Positions 1 to 8,632 are shown, counted from the first letter of the stretch. The stretch is 29,078 nucleotides of DNA from an uncultured Eubacteriales bacterium (GCA_900540495.1 UQGA01000020.1:1-29078), one strand, 5' to 3'. The notes: generated by a model from the letters alone, not told the origin. Numbers and translations are program-made.

Positions 1-19
1 TATAAAGAAGGAGAATCTT

Positions 20-1330
20 ATGCTGACCAAGGAACAGGCTATCGCTTTGCTTTCACTCGAAGTTGTCCCGGCGCTGGGCTGTACAGAGCCGGTATGCGTT
101 GCGCTTTGTGCGGCTGATGCGGCCCATGCCGCCAAAGGTGCGCCGAAAAGGGTGGAGATTGATGTTTGCCCCAGCATATATAAAAACGCAAAAGCCGTCG
201 CCATTCCCAATTTTTCAAGGCCGGGGTTGGAATATGCCGCGGCGCTGGGCGCGATGATTGCGCGGCCCGAGCTTGGGCTTGAATTGTTTTCAAAAATAGT
301 ACCGGAAATTTCGGAGGCGGCCATCCATTTGGTTGAGGCAGGAAGCGTTGCAATTCATATCAACGAGCAGGAAAGCGGGGTTTATGTTGCAGCAAAAGTA
401 TTTGGAGATGGCATAGGGGAAAGCATCATCCGCAACGGGCATGCCAACATCGTGCTTACCCGCTGTAACGGGGAAGTCCTGTACCAAAATCCTGCGCAGG
501 GGAATGGGCACGAGAGTCTAATCAATGCGCTTTGCGACATGCGCCTTTCTCAGATCCGGGAACTTGTTGAAGCCCTGTCATATGCCGATATTCGCTTTAT
601 GCTGGATGGCCGGGATATGAATGAAGGGCTTGCCGATGTGGGATTGTCGGACCCCGGATCGACGGGGCTCGCCAGAGGGTTTCAGGATATGCCGGATATT
701 TCGGGTGACGGGCTTCTAAAGAGGGTTGTCCTTCGCACAACGGCTTGCGCCGAAAGCCGCATGTCAGGCGTGCCGCGCTCCGTGATGAGCAGTGCAGGCA
801 GCGGTAATCATGGCATTACGGCGATTATCCCCCTTTGTGAACTCGCCCGGCATCTAAACAAAAGCGACGAGGAGTTGGCGAGGGCTTTGGCGTTCTCGCA
901 TCTCCTTAATATATATATTAAGCACTATTCTGGGCGGCTTTCTCCGTTGTGTGGGTGCGGAAGCTCGGCGGCAACCGCTGCGAGCGCGGCGATGGTATGG
1001 CTGCTCGGTGGAAATGATACGCGGATTGCGGCGGCAATTAACAATATGGCGGGCAGTATCACCGGAATGATTTGTGACGGTGCAAAGGTGGGGTGTGCAA
1101 TAAAGCTTGGCGTTGCTGCAGGAACAGCGCTAATTTGCGCATATCTGGCCTTAAACGGAATTGCGCTTCCTTCTGGCAACGGCATTGTTGCCGCTGAGCC
1201 GGAGGAAACCATCCGAAATATTGGCCGAATCAGCCAGGAGGGGATGCGACTGACCGACAACACGATTCTTGACATTATGGTAAATAGCAACAACGGTATC
1301 GCACGGATGCCGGGCGCCATCGGTTCGTGA
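20..1330 (+). CDS. L-cysteine desulfidase family protein (UPF0597/CyuA-like)
   Basis: 436 aa, the usual length for the UPF0597/YhaM (CyuA) family related to the serine dehydratase alpha chain. Known members break L-cysteine into pyruvate, ammonia and sulfide using a cytosolic [4Fe-4S] cluster. Visible family signatures are the N-terminal 'PALGCTEP', the central 'TTACAESRMSGVPRSVMSSAGSGNHG', and the C-terminal cysteines in 'SPLCGCGSSAA' and 'MICDGAKVGCAIKLG', which are the likely cluster ligands. The ATG follows AAGGAG at about positions 7-12. The stop overlaps the open frame of the nitroreductase downstream, whose likely ATG is 30 bp away, so the two are probably cotranscribed. Base composition is clearly lower in GC than the genes after position 2250, which suggests separate ancestry. 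The family assignment is secure; the exact substrate (cysteine or serine) is inferred. Confidence 0.85.
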   Translation: MLTKEQAIALLSLEVVPALGCTEPVCVALCAADAAHAAKGAPKRVEIDVCPSIYKNAKAVAIPNFSRPGLEYAAALGAMIARPELGLELFSKIVPEISEAAIHLVEAGSVAIHINEQESGVYVAAKVFGDGIGESIIRNGHANIVLTRCNGEVLYQNPAQGNGHESLINALCDMRLSQIRELVEALSYADIRFMLDGRDMNEGLADVGLSDPGSTGLARGFQDMPDISGDGLLKRVVLRTTACAESRMSGVPRSVMSSAGSGNHGITAIIPLCELARHLNKSDEELARALAFSHLLNIYIKHYSGRLSPLCGCGSSAATAASAAMVWLLGGNDTRIAAAINNMAGSITGMICDGAKVGCAIKLGVAAGTALICAYLALNGIALPSGNGIVAAEPEETIRNIGRISQEGMRLTDNTILDIMVNSNNGIARMPGAIGS

Positions 1331-1359
1331 TTGGAAAGAACGTTCAGACGGAGGCTTCC

Positions 1360-1899
1360 ATGGAATATTTTGATCTGATCCAGCAAAGGCAAAGCTGTCG
1401 AAACTTTGACCCGGACCGTCCGGTGGAAAACAAAAAAATCCTGCGCTGCCTTGAAGCGGCAAGGCTTGCTCCTTCGGCATGTAACAGCCAGCCCTGGTTT
1501 TTTCATGTGTTTACCAACCCGACGGTTTTAGAGGAGCTCTGCAAAAGCATCCAATGCCATGGGAGCAATGCCTTTGCAAGCCAATGCCGCGCCCTTGTTG
1601 TTGTGGCAGAACAAAAAGCCAAGTTGAAACCGGCAGTAGAAGCAGCCTTGGGCTCGCAACATTTTGCTGAAATCGATATCGGACTTGCTGTAGCACAGTT
1701 TTGCCTTGCCGCTACGGAACAAGGGCTTTCCACCTGTATTTTGGGCTGGATGGATGAGGAAGCAATGGGGCGAAGGCTCAGACTTGCGGCAGGAAGCAGG
1801 GTGCGCCTGGCGATTGGTATCGGCTATGCGGCGGAAGAAACCATTCGGCCTAAGAAGAGGAAGCGGCTCGAAGAAATGGCTTGTATCTATGACGCTTGA
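1360..1899 (+). CDS. Nitroreductase family FMN-dependent oxidoreductase
   Basis: About 179 aa. The N-terminal 'IQQRQSCRNFDPDRPV' is the classic nitroreductase FMN-phosphate contact (R-x-S-x-R), followed by 'ARLAPSACNSQPWFFHV' (the APSAxNxQPW flavin loop) and the C-terminal 'LAIGIGYAAEE'. Such proteins are cytosolic NAD(P)H:FMN oxidoreductases acting on nitroaromatics, quinones or flavins; the natural substrate cannot be read from sequence. The frame is open from 1327, but GGAGG at about 1351-1355 points to the ATG at 1360, and the family normally begins close to this 'MEYFDLIQQRQS'. It lies directly behind the cysteine desulfidase gene and shares its lower GC content, so the pair probably moved together. 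The protein is short, like the compact clostridial nitroreductases, with no frameshift. Confidence 0.85.
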   Translation: MEYFDLIQQRQSCRNFDPDRPVENKKILRCLEAARLAPSACNSQPWFFHVFTNPTVLEELCKSIQCHGSNAFASQCRALVVVAEQKAKLKPAVEAALGSQHFAEIDIGLAVAQFCLAATEQGLSTCILGWMDEEAMGRRLRLAAGSRVRLAIGIGYAAEETIRPKKRKRLEEMACIYDA

Positions 1900-2193
1900 G
1901 CGGCGCAGGTCCGTGCAAACGATGTGCTCAGGCGGTGTGCAGGTCTGTCGCAAAACCGTCCGCAGAAGGCCGCCGCCGTTGCGTCAGTCAGGTTGTCCCG
2001 CGGCCTGATAGAAAAACGAAGCGCATGGGCTTCCCGGAGACATGGGCTGCGCCGCTTGGCAGGCAATGCTGTGACAAAGGAGGCTGTGGCAGCGGTAAGC
2101 GCATAAACGAGTCGTTCAAAAACTGCGCTGCAACAGAAGATCGCTGGAACGCAACCCTCCACAACTTCCTCCAAAAACCCTTCCAAAAAATGT
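1900..2193. other. Intergenic stretch without recognisable gene
   Basis: About 290 bp between the convergent nitroreductase and acyltransferase-like genes. The short open frames here match no family and have no ribosome binding site. The GC content rises along the stretch toward that of the rest of the window, so the left-hand composition change falls in or near here. I see no tRNA, IS end or attachment repeat. Confidence 0.4.
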
Positions 2194-2236
2194 CTGAGCG
2201 GTAAGCTCACCTGTTGCCGGGTGACGAACCGCTCAG
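2194..2236 (-). terminator. Rho-independent terminator of the yybS-to-acyltransferase operon (possibly bidirectional)
   Basis: Nine-base arms CTGAGCGGT (2194-2202) and ACCGCTCAG (2228-2236) enclose a second inner stem, TCACC/GGTGA. On the minus strand the hairpin is followed by ACATTTTTTGG, a good U-tract, 21 bp past the stop of the minus-strand gene. On the plus strand it is followed by GTTTTCT, so it may also stop readthrough from the nitroreductase. Confidence 0.75.
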
Positions 2237-2256
2237 GTTTTCTGTCCCGCTTGCCG

Positions 2257-2913
2257 TCAGCGGCGCGGGACGATGTTATCCGCCGCTTTGTAGATGTGCC
2301 CGGCGGGCACCACGCCGCGCACGCGCGAGAGCGGATAGACCCGCGCGTCAGGGCCGAGGATGGCGCCGGGACAGAGCACGCTGTTGCATCCCACGTCGGC
2401 ACGGTCGCCGAGGATGGCGCCGAACTTGCGCAGGCCGGTCTCAAACGCCTGCTCTCCGTGAACGACGACGTTGGCCTTGTCGCTCTTGACGTTGGAGCAG
2501 ATGGAGCCTGCGCCCATGTGCGCATGGGCGCCAAGGATGGAATCGCCCACATAGTTGTAGTGCGGCACCTGCACATGGTCGAACAGGATACAGTTCTTGA
2601 GTTCCGTGGAGTTGCCGACTACGCAGTGCCGCCCGACGAGGATGCTTCCCCGCAGAAATGCGCCGGGGCGCACCTCCGTTTCCGGCCCGATGATGGTCGG
2701 CCCGGCGATGAACGCGCCGGGATAGAGCTTGACGCTGCGATGGAGCCATACGTCCGCTTCGCGCTGTTCGTATTCATCCGGCGGCAGCGTCGGCCCGAGG
2801 GAAAGCACGAACGCCCGGATACGCGGCAGCACTTCCCACGGATAGACGGTCTCCCGAAAGAGCGGGGCGGCAGCCGTCGCGTCCAGATCCAGGAAGAGTT
2901 CGCTGTTTTTCAT
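2257..2913 (-). CDS. Left-handed beta-helix (GlmU C-terminal-like) acyltransferase-like protein
   Basis: 218 aa. Residues about 50-210 show the hexapeptide-repeat pattern of left-handed beta-helix acyltransferases. They include 'GPTIIGPETEVRPGAFLRGS', 'VGNSTELKN' and 'VPHYNYVGDSILGAHAHMGAGS', corresponding to the acetyl-transfer region of GlmU where a His sits near the active site. The nucleotidyltransferase (Rossmann) half of GlmU is absent and replaced by about 45 residues of unknown type. Such short clostridial proteins are often labelled UDP-GlcNAc pyrophosphorylase, but with no pyrophosphorylase domain that name is doubtful. An acyl transfer to an amino-sugar phosphate is more reasonable. 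The start overlaps the nagB stop by 4 bp (ATGA), implying translational coupling and a substrate related to glucosamine phosphate. Function is inferred; fold assignment is firm. Confidence 0.75.
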   Translation of the reverse strand: MKNSELFLDLDATAAAPLFRETVYPWEVLPRIRAFVLSLGPTLPPDEYEQREADVWLHRSVKLYPGAFIAGPTIIGPETEVRPGAFLRGSILVGRHCVVGNSTELKNCILFDHVQVPHYNYVGDSILGAHAHMGAGSICSNVKSDKANVVVHGEQAFETGLRKFGAILGDRADVGCNSVLCPGAILGPDARVYPLSRVRGVVPAGHIYKAADNIVPRR

Positions 2914-3629
2914 AGCAGAGCGGCGGCCTCCTTGTCGCAGAATACGGTGACGTCCGGATGCAGTTGCAGCACGGAGGCCGGCACATCCGGCGTAACCGGC
3001 CCGGTGAGCGCCGCAGCCAGCGCTTCCGCCTTGGCCCTGCCGAACGCCAGCAGCAGGATGGCGCGCGCGTGCATGACGGTCCTGACGCCCATGGTGGCCG
3101 CATGCGTAGGCACTTCGTCCAGCGAGGCAAAGAAGCGGGCGTTGTCGCGGCGGGTGCGCTCGGTCAACGCAACCACATGCGTACCGAGCGCGAAAGGCGT
3201 GCCCGGCTCGTTGAAACCGATGTGCCCGTTGCCGCCCAGGCCAAGCAGTTGCAGATCGATGCCGCCCGCCGCTTCGATGGCCTCGTCATAGGCGGCGAGC
3301 GCCGCCTCCGACACGTCCAGCCCGGAGGGAACGTGGATACGGGCTTGCGGCAGATCGATCTGGGAAAACAGGTTTTTCTCCATAAAATAGCGGTAGCTCT
3401 GGTCATGCGTGGGCGGCAGGTCGACGTACTCGTCGAGATTGAAGCTCGTCGCTTGTGCAAAGGAGATTTCCCCGGCGCGGTACAGCGCTACCAGCTGCGC
3501 GTACAGCCCGAGCGGGGTGGAGCCGGTGGCAAGGCCGAGCACGGCGTCCGGTTTGCGCCGCAACAGCGCGCGGTACAGCTCCGCCGCCCGCACGGCGGCT
3601 TCTTCAGCGGAAACGACGATCGGTTTCAT
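2910..3629 (-). CDS. nagB: Glucosamine-6-phosphate deaminase
   Basis: 239 aa, the typical length of the short bacterial NagB. It converts glucosamine-6-phosphate to fructose-6-phosphate plus ammonia in the cytosol, linking amino-sugar catabolism to glycolysis. Visible motifs are the phosphate loop 'GLATGSTPLGLY' (32-43), the catalytic Asp in 'FNLDEY' (D66), and 'GLGGNGHIGFNEPG' (130-143) with the catalytic His136. 'THAATMGVRTVMHA' follows near residue 175. The long C-terminal allosteric extension of enteric NagB is missing, as usual in Bacillota. The ATG has GAGGAGG 11 bp upstream. It sits only 36 bp after dnaB on the same strand with no terminator between, so it appears to be part of the replication/ribosome operon, which is unusual placement. 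Confidence 0.92.
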   Translation of the reverse strand: MKPIVVSAEEAAVRAAELYRALLRRKPDAVLGLATGSTPLGLYAQLVALYRAGEISFAQATSFNLDEYVDLPPTHDQSYRYFMEKNLFSQIDLPQARIHVPSGLDVSEAALAAYDEAIEAAGGIDLQLLGLGGNGHIGFNEPGTPFALGTHVVALTERTRRDNARFFASLDEVPTHAATMGVRTVMHARAILLLAFGRAKAEALAAALTGPVTPDVPASVLQLHPDVTVFCDKEAAALL

Positions 3630-3665
3630 CCAAACAGATCCTCCTCAAAACAATTTTTTGGCCGG

Positions 3666-5006
3666 CTACGCTTCTTCCGGCGCGAGGTTCAGGAAACGGG
3701 TGTATTCGCCCTGCCATACGAGCTGCACCACGCCCGTGGGGCCGTGGCGGTGCTTGGCGATGATGGCCTGGCTGGTGTTGTCCGCCGTCTCGTCGTATAC
3801 GGCGGGACGGTACAGCAGGATGACCATGTCGGCGTCCTGCTCAATGGAGCCGGATTCGCGCAGGTCCGCGATCATGGGCGTGTGATCCTGCCGCGTTTCC
3901 GGGCCACGGTTGAGCTGTGCGAGCAGCACCACCGGCACCTCCAGCTCGCGGGCAAGCAGCTTGAGCTGGCGCGTCATATCGGAAACCTCCTGCGTGCGCG
4001 AATCGGAACGACGGCCGCCGGTGGCCTGCATGAGCTGCAGGTAATCGATGATGACCAGGTCCAGCCCGCGGCGCGCCTTGAGGCGGCGGCACTTGCTGCG
4101 GATCTCCGGCACGGAAATGCCGCCGGTATCGTCGATATACATGCTGCTGCGGCTCATCGGCTCCATGACCTCCACGAGCCGTTCCGTGTCGCCCGGATCG
4201 ACCATCCCCTCCTTGATGCGCTGCGACTCCACGCTCGCTTCCGAGCACAGCATGCGCATGACGAGCTGTTGGGCCGACATTTCGAGGCTGAAGATGACCA
4301 CCGTTCGGTTGTCGTGCAGCGCGGCGTATTGCGCCATGTTGAGCGCAAAGGCCGTCTTGCCCATGGCCGGCCGGGCGGCGACGATGATGAGGTCGCTTTT
4401 CTGCAGGCCGTTGGTCACGCGATTGAGGTCGGTAAAGCCCGTGTCCACGCCGGTCAGTCGGCCGCGGCGGTTCATCAGTTCGCCGATCTCCGCGAACGCC
4501 TCCGGCACGACCTGCTCGATGGGCACGAGCGAGTCGGCGGCCTTGCGCATGGAGATATCGTAGATGCGGCGCTCCGCATTGTCGAGCACGCGGTCGATGT
4601 CGGCCTCGTCGTTGTTGCCGTCGCGGATCACATCGCTGCCCGCCCGGATGAGCTGGCGGCGAACGCTCTTTTCCTCCACGATCTCCACGTATTCCTGCAC
4701 GTTCGCCGCCGTGGGCACGAAGGCGAGCAGCTCGGACAGGTAGGCCGCGCCGCCCACCATGGCCAGCTTGCCATGCCGCTCCAGCTCGTTGGCGAGCGTC
4801 ACAAGGTCGACGGCCCCGCCGGCGTTTCGGATGTCGCGCATGCAGGCGCAGATGGCCTCGTGCGCGGGCAGATAAAAGTCTTCGGGCCGGAGTTGTTCGA
4901 GCGCGATCTCCAGTGCGTTTGCCTCCAGCAGCATGCTGCCGAGCACGGAGCGCTCCGCATCCACGCTGTGCGGCGGCTGCCGCAGGTCGCTTTGCCTCTC
5001 TTCCAT
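3666..5006 (-). CDS. dnaB: Replicative DNA helicase DnaB
   Basis: 446 aa, full length. The N-terminal helicase-loader/primase-interaction domain (about 10-110, 'PPHSVDAERSVLGSMLLE') is followed by a linker and a RecA-like C-terminal ATPase. Walker A is 'ARPAMGKT' (211-218) and Walker B 'LVIIDYLQL' (317-325). The DnaB-specific 'FSLEMS' (239-244) and 'DLRESGSIEQDAD' (381-393) are also present. It is the hexameric fork helicase that unwinds DNA 5'-3' on the lagging strand. No intein interrupts it. It follows rplI by 53 bp, matching the well-known rplI-dnaB (B. subtilis dnaC) order. The ATG has AAAGGA about 12 bp upstream. A GGCCGGC/GCCGGCC hairpin without a U-tract lies in the rplI-dnaB gap. Confidence 0.97.
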   Translation of the reverse strand: MEERQSDLRQPPHSVDAERSVLGSMLLEANALEIALEQLRPEDFYLPAHEAICACMRDIRNAGGAVDLVTLANELERHGKLAMVGGAAYLSELLAFVPTAANVQEYVEIVEEKSVRRQLIRAGSDVIRDGNNDEADIDRVLDNAERRIYDISMRKAADSLVPIEQVVPEAFAEIGELMNRRGRLTGVDTGFTDLNRVTNGLQKSDLIIVAARPAMGKTAFALNMAQYAALHDNRTVVIFSLEMSAQQLVMRMLCSEASVESQRIKEGMVDPGDTERLVEVMEPMSRSSMYIDDTGGISVPEIRSKCRRLKARRGLDLVIIDYLQLMQATGGRRSDSRTQEVSDMTRQLKLLARELEVPVVLLAQLNRGPETRQDHTPMIADLRESGSIEQDADMVILLYRPAVYDETADNTSQAIIAKHRHGPTGVVQLVWQGEYTRFLNLAPEEA

Positions 5007-5059
5007 AGGTGTGATCGTTCCTTTGCTGCTTGCTGGCCGGCACGCGCCGGCCGCCGGAT

Positions 5060-5506
5060 TCAGTCGGCCTCCACCACGAGCACGCGGAAATTCGCGCTCA
5101 CGTTTTCAAACAGACTGGCACGGGCCGTGTATTCGCCCGTGGAGCGGATGGGTTCGACGCTGATCTTCTTGCGGTCGACGGCAAGGCCCCGCTGCTCCTG
5201 CAGCGCCGCGGCGATCTCCTTGCCGGTCACCGCGCCGAACATGCGGCCGTTCTCCCCGATGCGGACCTTGACCGTCACGACGGCGCCATCCAGCTTTTTG
5301 GCATCCTCGCGCGCCTTCAGGCCGGCCTCAAAGCGGCGGTGGGCCGCGGCGCTCTTTTGAATATTGGCGGCGTTGACCGCGGCGGCGTCCGCCGGGGAGG
5401 CGAGTTTGTGCGGGAAAAGGTAGTTGCGCGCATACCCGTCGGAGACGTTGATGACGTCGCCCTTCTTGCCCTGTCCCTTAACGTCCTGTTCCAAAATAAC
5501 CTTCAT
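5060..5506 (-). CDS. rplI: 50S ribosomal protein L9
   Basis: 148 aa, the standard length. The N-terminal rRNA-binding domain begins 'MKVILEQDVKGQGKKGDV' and contains the family signature around 'VSDGYARNYLFPHKLA'. A long charged connecting helix (about 45-75) leads to the C-terminal domain with 'RIGENGRMFGAVTGKEIA'. L9 binds the L1-stalk base of the large subunit and supports frame maintenance during translation. AAAGGGGG precedes the ATG by about 12 bp. It lies between gdpP and dnaB on one strand, the arrangement conserved across Bacillota. Nothing abnormal was noted. Confidence 0.97.
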   Translation of the reverse strand: MKVILEQDVKGQGKKGDVINVSDGYARNYLFPHKLASPADAAAVNAANIQKSAAAHRRFEAGLKAREDAKKLDGAVVTVKVRIGENGRMFGAVTGKEIAAALQEQRGLAVDRKKISVEPIRSTGEYTARASLFENVSANFRVLVVEAD

Positions 5507-5557
5507 GGTTGGGATGCCCCCTTTCCGCCCGCCTGGCGGGCAACAGCAGGGCGGGCG

Positions 5558-7531
5558 CTATTCGCCCGACTCCTGCAAATATTCTGCGACGCTCTGCTTG
5601 ACGAGCGCGACGGCCTCTTCCATGCCGTCGGTCTGGTAGAGCTGCGCGCCGGCCATGGTCAGGTGGCCGCCGCCGCCGAGTTTTTCGCAGACAAGCTGCA
5701 CGTTGATGCGGCCGAGCGAGCGGCCGGACACGTACAGCGTGCCATCCTCGCGGCCGATGACGAACGCCGCTTCGATCCCGCGGATGCCCACGAGCTGATC
5801 GGCGGCTTTGGCGGCGACGAGCTTGCTGTTGCGCGCGCGTTCGTCCACCTGCGAGAGCGCGATGCCGCTGCCGAGCATTTCGGCGCGCTCGACCGTCTGG
5901 GCGCAGGCGGAAAAACTCTCCAGATCGTCCTGGAACAGATGCTTGATCATGCTGATATCCGCGCCGCCCCGCCGGAGATACGCCGCCGCTTCAAACGTGC
6001 GGCTGCCCACATTGAAGGCAAACTGCTTCGTATCCACCGCGATGCCCGCCAGCAACGCGCTGCACACGAACGTGGGCGGGCGCATGTTGTCGTCAAAGTA
6101 CTGCAAAACCTCGGTGATGAGCTCCGACGCGCTCGAAGCGCGCGACTCAAGGTAGTGCAGCGTCGTATTCTCGAGATAGTCGGCGCTGCGGCGATGGTGG
6201 TCGATGAGCACGATGCGGCTGGCCAGGTCGATCAGGTGCGGCGCGATGGTCGTCACCGGGCGCTGCGTATCCACGACCACGAGCACCGTGGACGGCCGCA
6301 TGAGCCGCTCCGCCTGTTCCGGCGTGATGATGCAGTCGGCATAGGCGGCGCTGCGGCGGATCTGGTCGAGCGCGAGGTCGATGGAGGCGTTGGACTGGTC
6401 GATCACGATGAACACGCGCGAACAGGTGAGCTTGGCGCAGGCCGCCACGCCGAGCGCCGCGCCCAGGCAGTCCATGTCCGGGTTCTTGTGGCCCATGACG
6501 ATCACGTCGCCGGCGTTTTCAAACAGCTGGCGCAGCGCCTTGGAGAACAGCCGGGCCTTTACGCGCGACTGCATGGTTTCAAGCTGCCGGCGCCCGCCGT
6601 AAAAGGCGTAGTTGGAGCCGTTCTTGACGACCGCCTGGTCTCCACCGCGGCCGAGCGCCAGCTCCATGGCCTGCCGGGCGCCCTCGTCGGACTGCAGCAG
6701 CGTGTCCGACACGCCAACGGCGATCGAAAGCGACACCGTGATGCTCGTCCCCGTGTCGATGCGGTGCGCCGCTTCCAGGATCGCAAAGCGTGCACTTTCC
6801 AGCTTTTCCAGCTCCTTGGCCTCGAATACGATGAGGAAGCGACCGCTGTCGTACCGGCGGTAGATGCCGCCGATCTCCGCGACCGTATCGGCCACGAGCC
6901 GCTCCACCTCCAGCAGCACCGTCGTGCGATGGAACTGCTGGTCGGCGCTGAGCTCCTCCAGATTATCCACGTAGATCAGCGCGACGTAGGGCATGCGCTC
7001 CTCGTACAGGCGCTTATAGTGGGCCGCCTCCGTCCGGTCGATCCAGTATTGGAAGATCAGCGTGCGGTCCACGCTGCGGCGGCGGATGGGCATGCTCATG
7101 ATCTGGTAGGCGCCGCCCGCAAAGTCGAGCGCGAACGCCGACGGCGGCTGGGCAAAGCTGTATCCGGGCAGGATGCGCGCGAGGTTGTTCTCCCCGTACA
7201 GCTTTTCCATGATCTCGTTGCGCCAGACGATCGTCCCGTTCATATCCGAAAGCAGGCACGGAACGGACACCTCGCGGATGATGCGCGCGGCCGTCCCGGC
7301 GTTTTCGGAAAAGACGTTGTCCATCAGCTGCTGGCGCGCCTGCGCGTCATGCCGCTGGACAAGGAACAGCACGAGGAATACCACAAGCGTGCAAGCCGCC
7401 GCCGCCAGCAGCACATACACCCGCCACTGTTCGTAGAGCGGCGCAAACCAGTATACGCCGAGCAGTACGAGCGCAAGCGCAAGCGCGGGAACGAGGATCA
7501 TCTGCGACCGTTTCATGGCGGGGTCACGCAC
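5558..7531 (-). CDS. gdpP: Cyclic-di-AMP phosphodiesterase GdpP (YybT family)
   Basis: 657 aa, full length for GdpP. Two N-terminal membrane helices (about 11-31 and 36-57) are followed by a PAS-like domain (about 80-165) and a degenerate GGDEF domain (about 180-310, 'YDSGRFLIVFE' instead of GGDEF). The DHH/DHHA1 phosphoesterase domain comes last. Catalytic metal-binding motifs are 'GHKNPDMDCLG' (347-357), D421 in 'VVDTQRP', 'DHH' (444-446), D500 in 'GIAVDTKQF' and 'GGGGH' (619-623). It hydrolyses c-di-AMP to pApA and so sets envelope and osmotic signalling. The start is ambiguous: GTG at 7531 is very close to GAAAGGA, and ATG at 7516 is rather far from it. It lies between yybS and rplI as in other Bacillota. 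Confidence 0.95.
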   Translation of the reverse strand: MRDPAMKRSQMILVPALALALVLLGVYWFAPLYEQWRVYVLLAAAACTLVVFLVLFLVQRHDAQARQQLMDNVFSENAGTAARIIREVSVPCLLSDMNGTIVWRNEIMEKLYGENNLARILPGYSFAQPPSAFALDFAGGAYQIMSMPIRRRSVDRTLIFQYWIDRTEAAHYKRLYEERMPYVALIYVDNLEELSADQQFHRTTVLLEVERLVADTVAEIGGIYRRYDSGRFLIVFEAKELEKLESARFAILEAAHRIDTGTSITVSLSIAVGVSDTLLQSDEGARQAMELALGRGGDQAVVKNGSNYAFYGGRRQLETMQSRVKARLFSKALRQLFENAGDVIVMGHKNPDMDCLGAALGVAACAKLTCSRVFIVIDQSNASIDLALDQIRRSAAYADCIITPEQAERLMRPSTVLVVVDTQRPVTTIAPHLIDLASRIVLIDHHRRSADYLENTTLHYLESRASSASELITEVLQYFDDNMRPPTFVCSALLAGIAVDTKQFAFNVGSRTFEAAAYLRRGGADISMIKHLFQDDLESFSACAQTVERAEMLGSGIALSQVDERARNSKLVAAKAADQLVGIRGIEAAFVIGREDGTLYVSGRSLGRINVQLVCEKLGGGGHLTMAGAQLYQTDGMEEAVALVKQSVAEYLQESGE

Positions 7532-7565
7532 CGTCCTTTCTGGCCCGTCCGGGCCGCGGCTCTCG

Positions 7566-8597
7566 CTATACGCCGTGTTGCGGGGCCACCGGCGGCAGCT
7601 CCCGCTCGCGGAACCGGATGAACTGGTCGAACAGGCCGACCGTAGAGAGCATGGAATATGTCAGCGGGAACAGCACCCCGATGATGGTGAAGACGATGAC
7701 GCTGAGCGCCACGGAACGTTTTTTGCGCAGCGACAGCAGGAACGCCACGAGCGCCAGGCCCTGGACGAGCAGCGGGAAGCCGAGCAGCGCGCTGACGGTG
7801 TTGTAGACTGCCTCCGCATTGGCATATCCGAACAGGTACAGCAGCAGCGCCGTCCCGTACAGCAGCACGATGCCGATGGTGTAGCGCTTCGGAATGGACC
7901 AGAAGCGGAACGGCTTCGGCGCGGCAATGCCGCATGCGTCCCGATGCGCGCGCGTGCATGCAAAAAACAGCACGACGGCGAAGAACCCAATGCCGGCGCC
8001 CAGCAGGCAGAGCATGCCGGTCAGCAGCGACGGCACGGCCAGATAGATGGCGTTGCACAGCTTTTCCAGCATCTGGATCTCTTCCGCATACCCGGCCACG
8101 TTCCGCAGCGGGGCCAGCCCCTGCAGCAGGAACTCGCCCGCCTCCGCAACGACGGCCTGCGCGGCGGCGAAAGCGCCCGTCCCGTCCAGAATGCCCGGCA
8201 GGCAGACCAGCGCATACAGCGCGGCGATGGCGAGCACGGCGCACGCCGTTGCGGTCAGAAAGCCGCCCAGGCGGCGCTTCTGCAAAAGCCAGATGGCCAG
8301 CGCCGTTGCCGGCAGCATCAGCACGGCGATCACGCCGCCTGCGCCGGGCCACACGAGCGGCAGGGCGAGCAGCGGCGGCAGCAGCGGCAACAGCAGGCGC
8401 GCACCGGGCCGTTCGCCCAGGCGGCACATGGCGGCCGCCGCCAGCGCCGCAACCGCCGGCGCCGTGAACAGCGCGAGCGATACGCTGGCGTACAGCACGG
8501 CGCACCAGACCACGCCCGCAAGCACAGCAAAAAGGACGGGCTTGTGCGGCAGCCGGCCGGCCTCGCTGTAGGTTTGCTCCTGCCTGATATCTTCCAT
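7566..8597 (-). CDS. yybS: YybS/DUF2232-type polytopic membrane protein
   Basis: 343 aa with about eight hydrophobic segments. These run from the first near residues 20-60 to 'KRYTIGIVLLYGTALLLYLFG' and a last pair near the C-terminus ('LSVIVFTIIGVLFPLTYS'). Size, topology and above all its place directly upstream of gdpP-rplI-dnaB identify it as the YybS (DUF2232) protein. Biochemical function is not established; the location suggests an envelope role connected with GdpP. The rpsF-ssb-rpsR genes that commonly precede it in Bacillota are absent here. The ATG has no visible Shine-Dalgarno sequence, and a -10-like hexamer ends only 6 bp before it, which suggests leaderless initiation. It is the first gene of the six-gene unit. 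Confidence 0.8.
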   Translation of the reverse strand: MEDIRQEQTYSEAGRLPHKPVLFAVLAGVVWCAVLYASVSLALFTAPAVAALAAAAMCRLGERPGARLLLPLLPPLLALPLVWPGAGGVIAVLMLPATALAIWLLQKRRLGGFLTATACAVLAIAALYALVCLPGILDGTGAFAAAQAVVAEAGEFLLQGLAPLRNVAGYAEEIQMLEKLCNAIYLAVPSLLTGMLCLLGAGIGFFAVVLFFACTRAHRDACGIAAPKPFRFWSIPKRYTIGIVLLYGTALLLYLFGYANAEAVYNTVSALLGFPLLVQGLALVAFLLSLRKKRSVALSVIVFTIIGVLFPLTYSMLSTVGLFDQFIRFRERELPPVAPQHGV

Positions 8598-8603
8598 GCT
8601 ATC

Positions 8604-8632
8604 ATTTTACCGCGAATGCGGCAAAATCACAA
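8604..8632 (-). promoter_or_regulatory. Candidate promoter of the yybS-gdpP-rplI-dnaB-nagB operon
   Basis: On the minus strand, TTGTGA (8627-8632) and TAAAAT (8604-8609) are separated by 17 bp. The -10 ends 6 bp before the yybS ATG, so transcription would begin at or next to the start codon. This fits the absent ribosome binding site. Inferred from consensus only. Confidence 0.4.

Noticed and set aside
2958..7621. Long plus-strand open frames (up to 863 codons) opposite dnaB, rplI and gdpP
   Set aside because: They are antisense frames kept open by GC-rich codon bias in the real minus-strand genes. They contain His/Arg-rich low-complexity translation, no family motif and no ribosome binding site.
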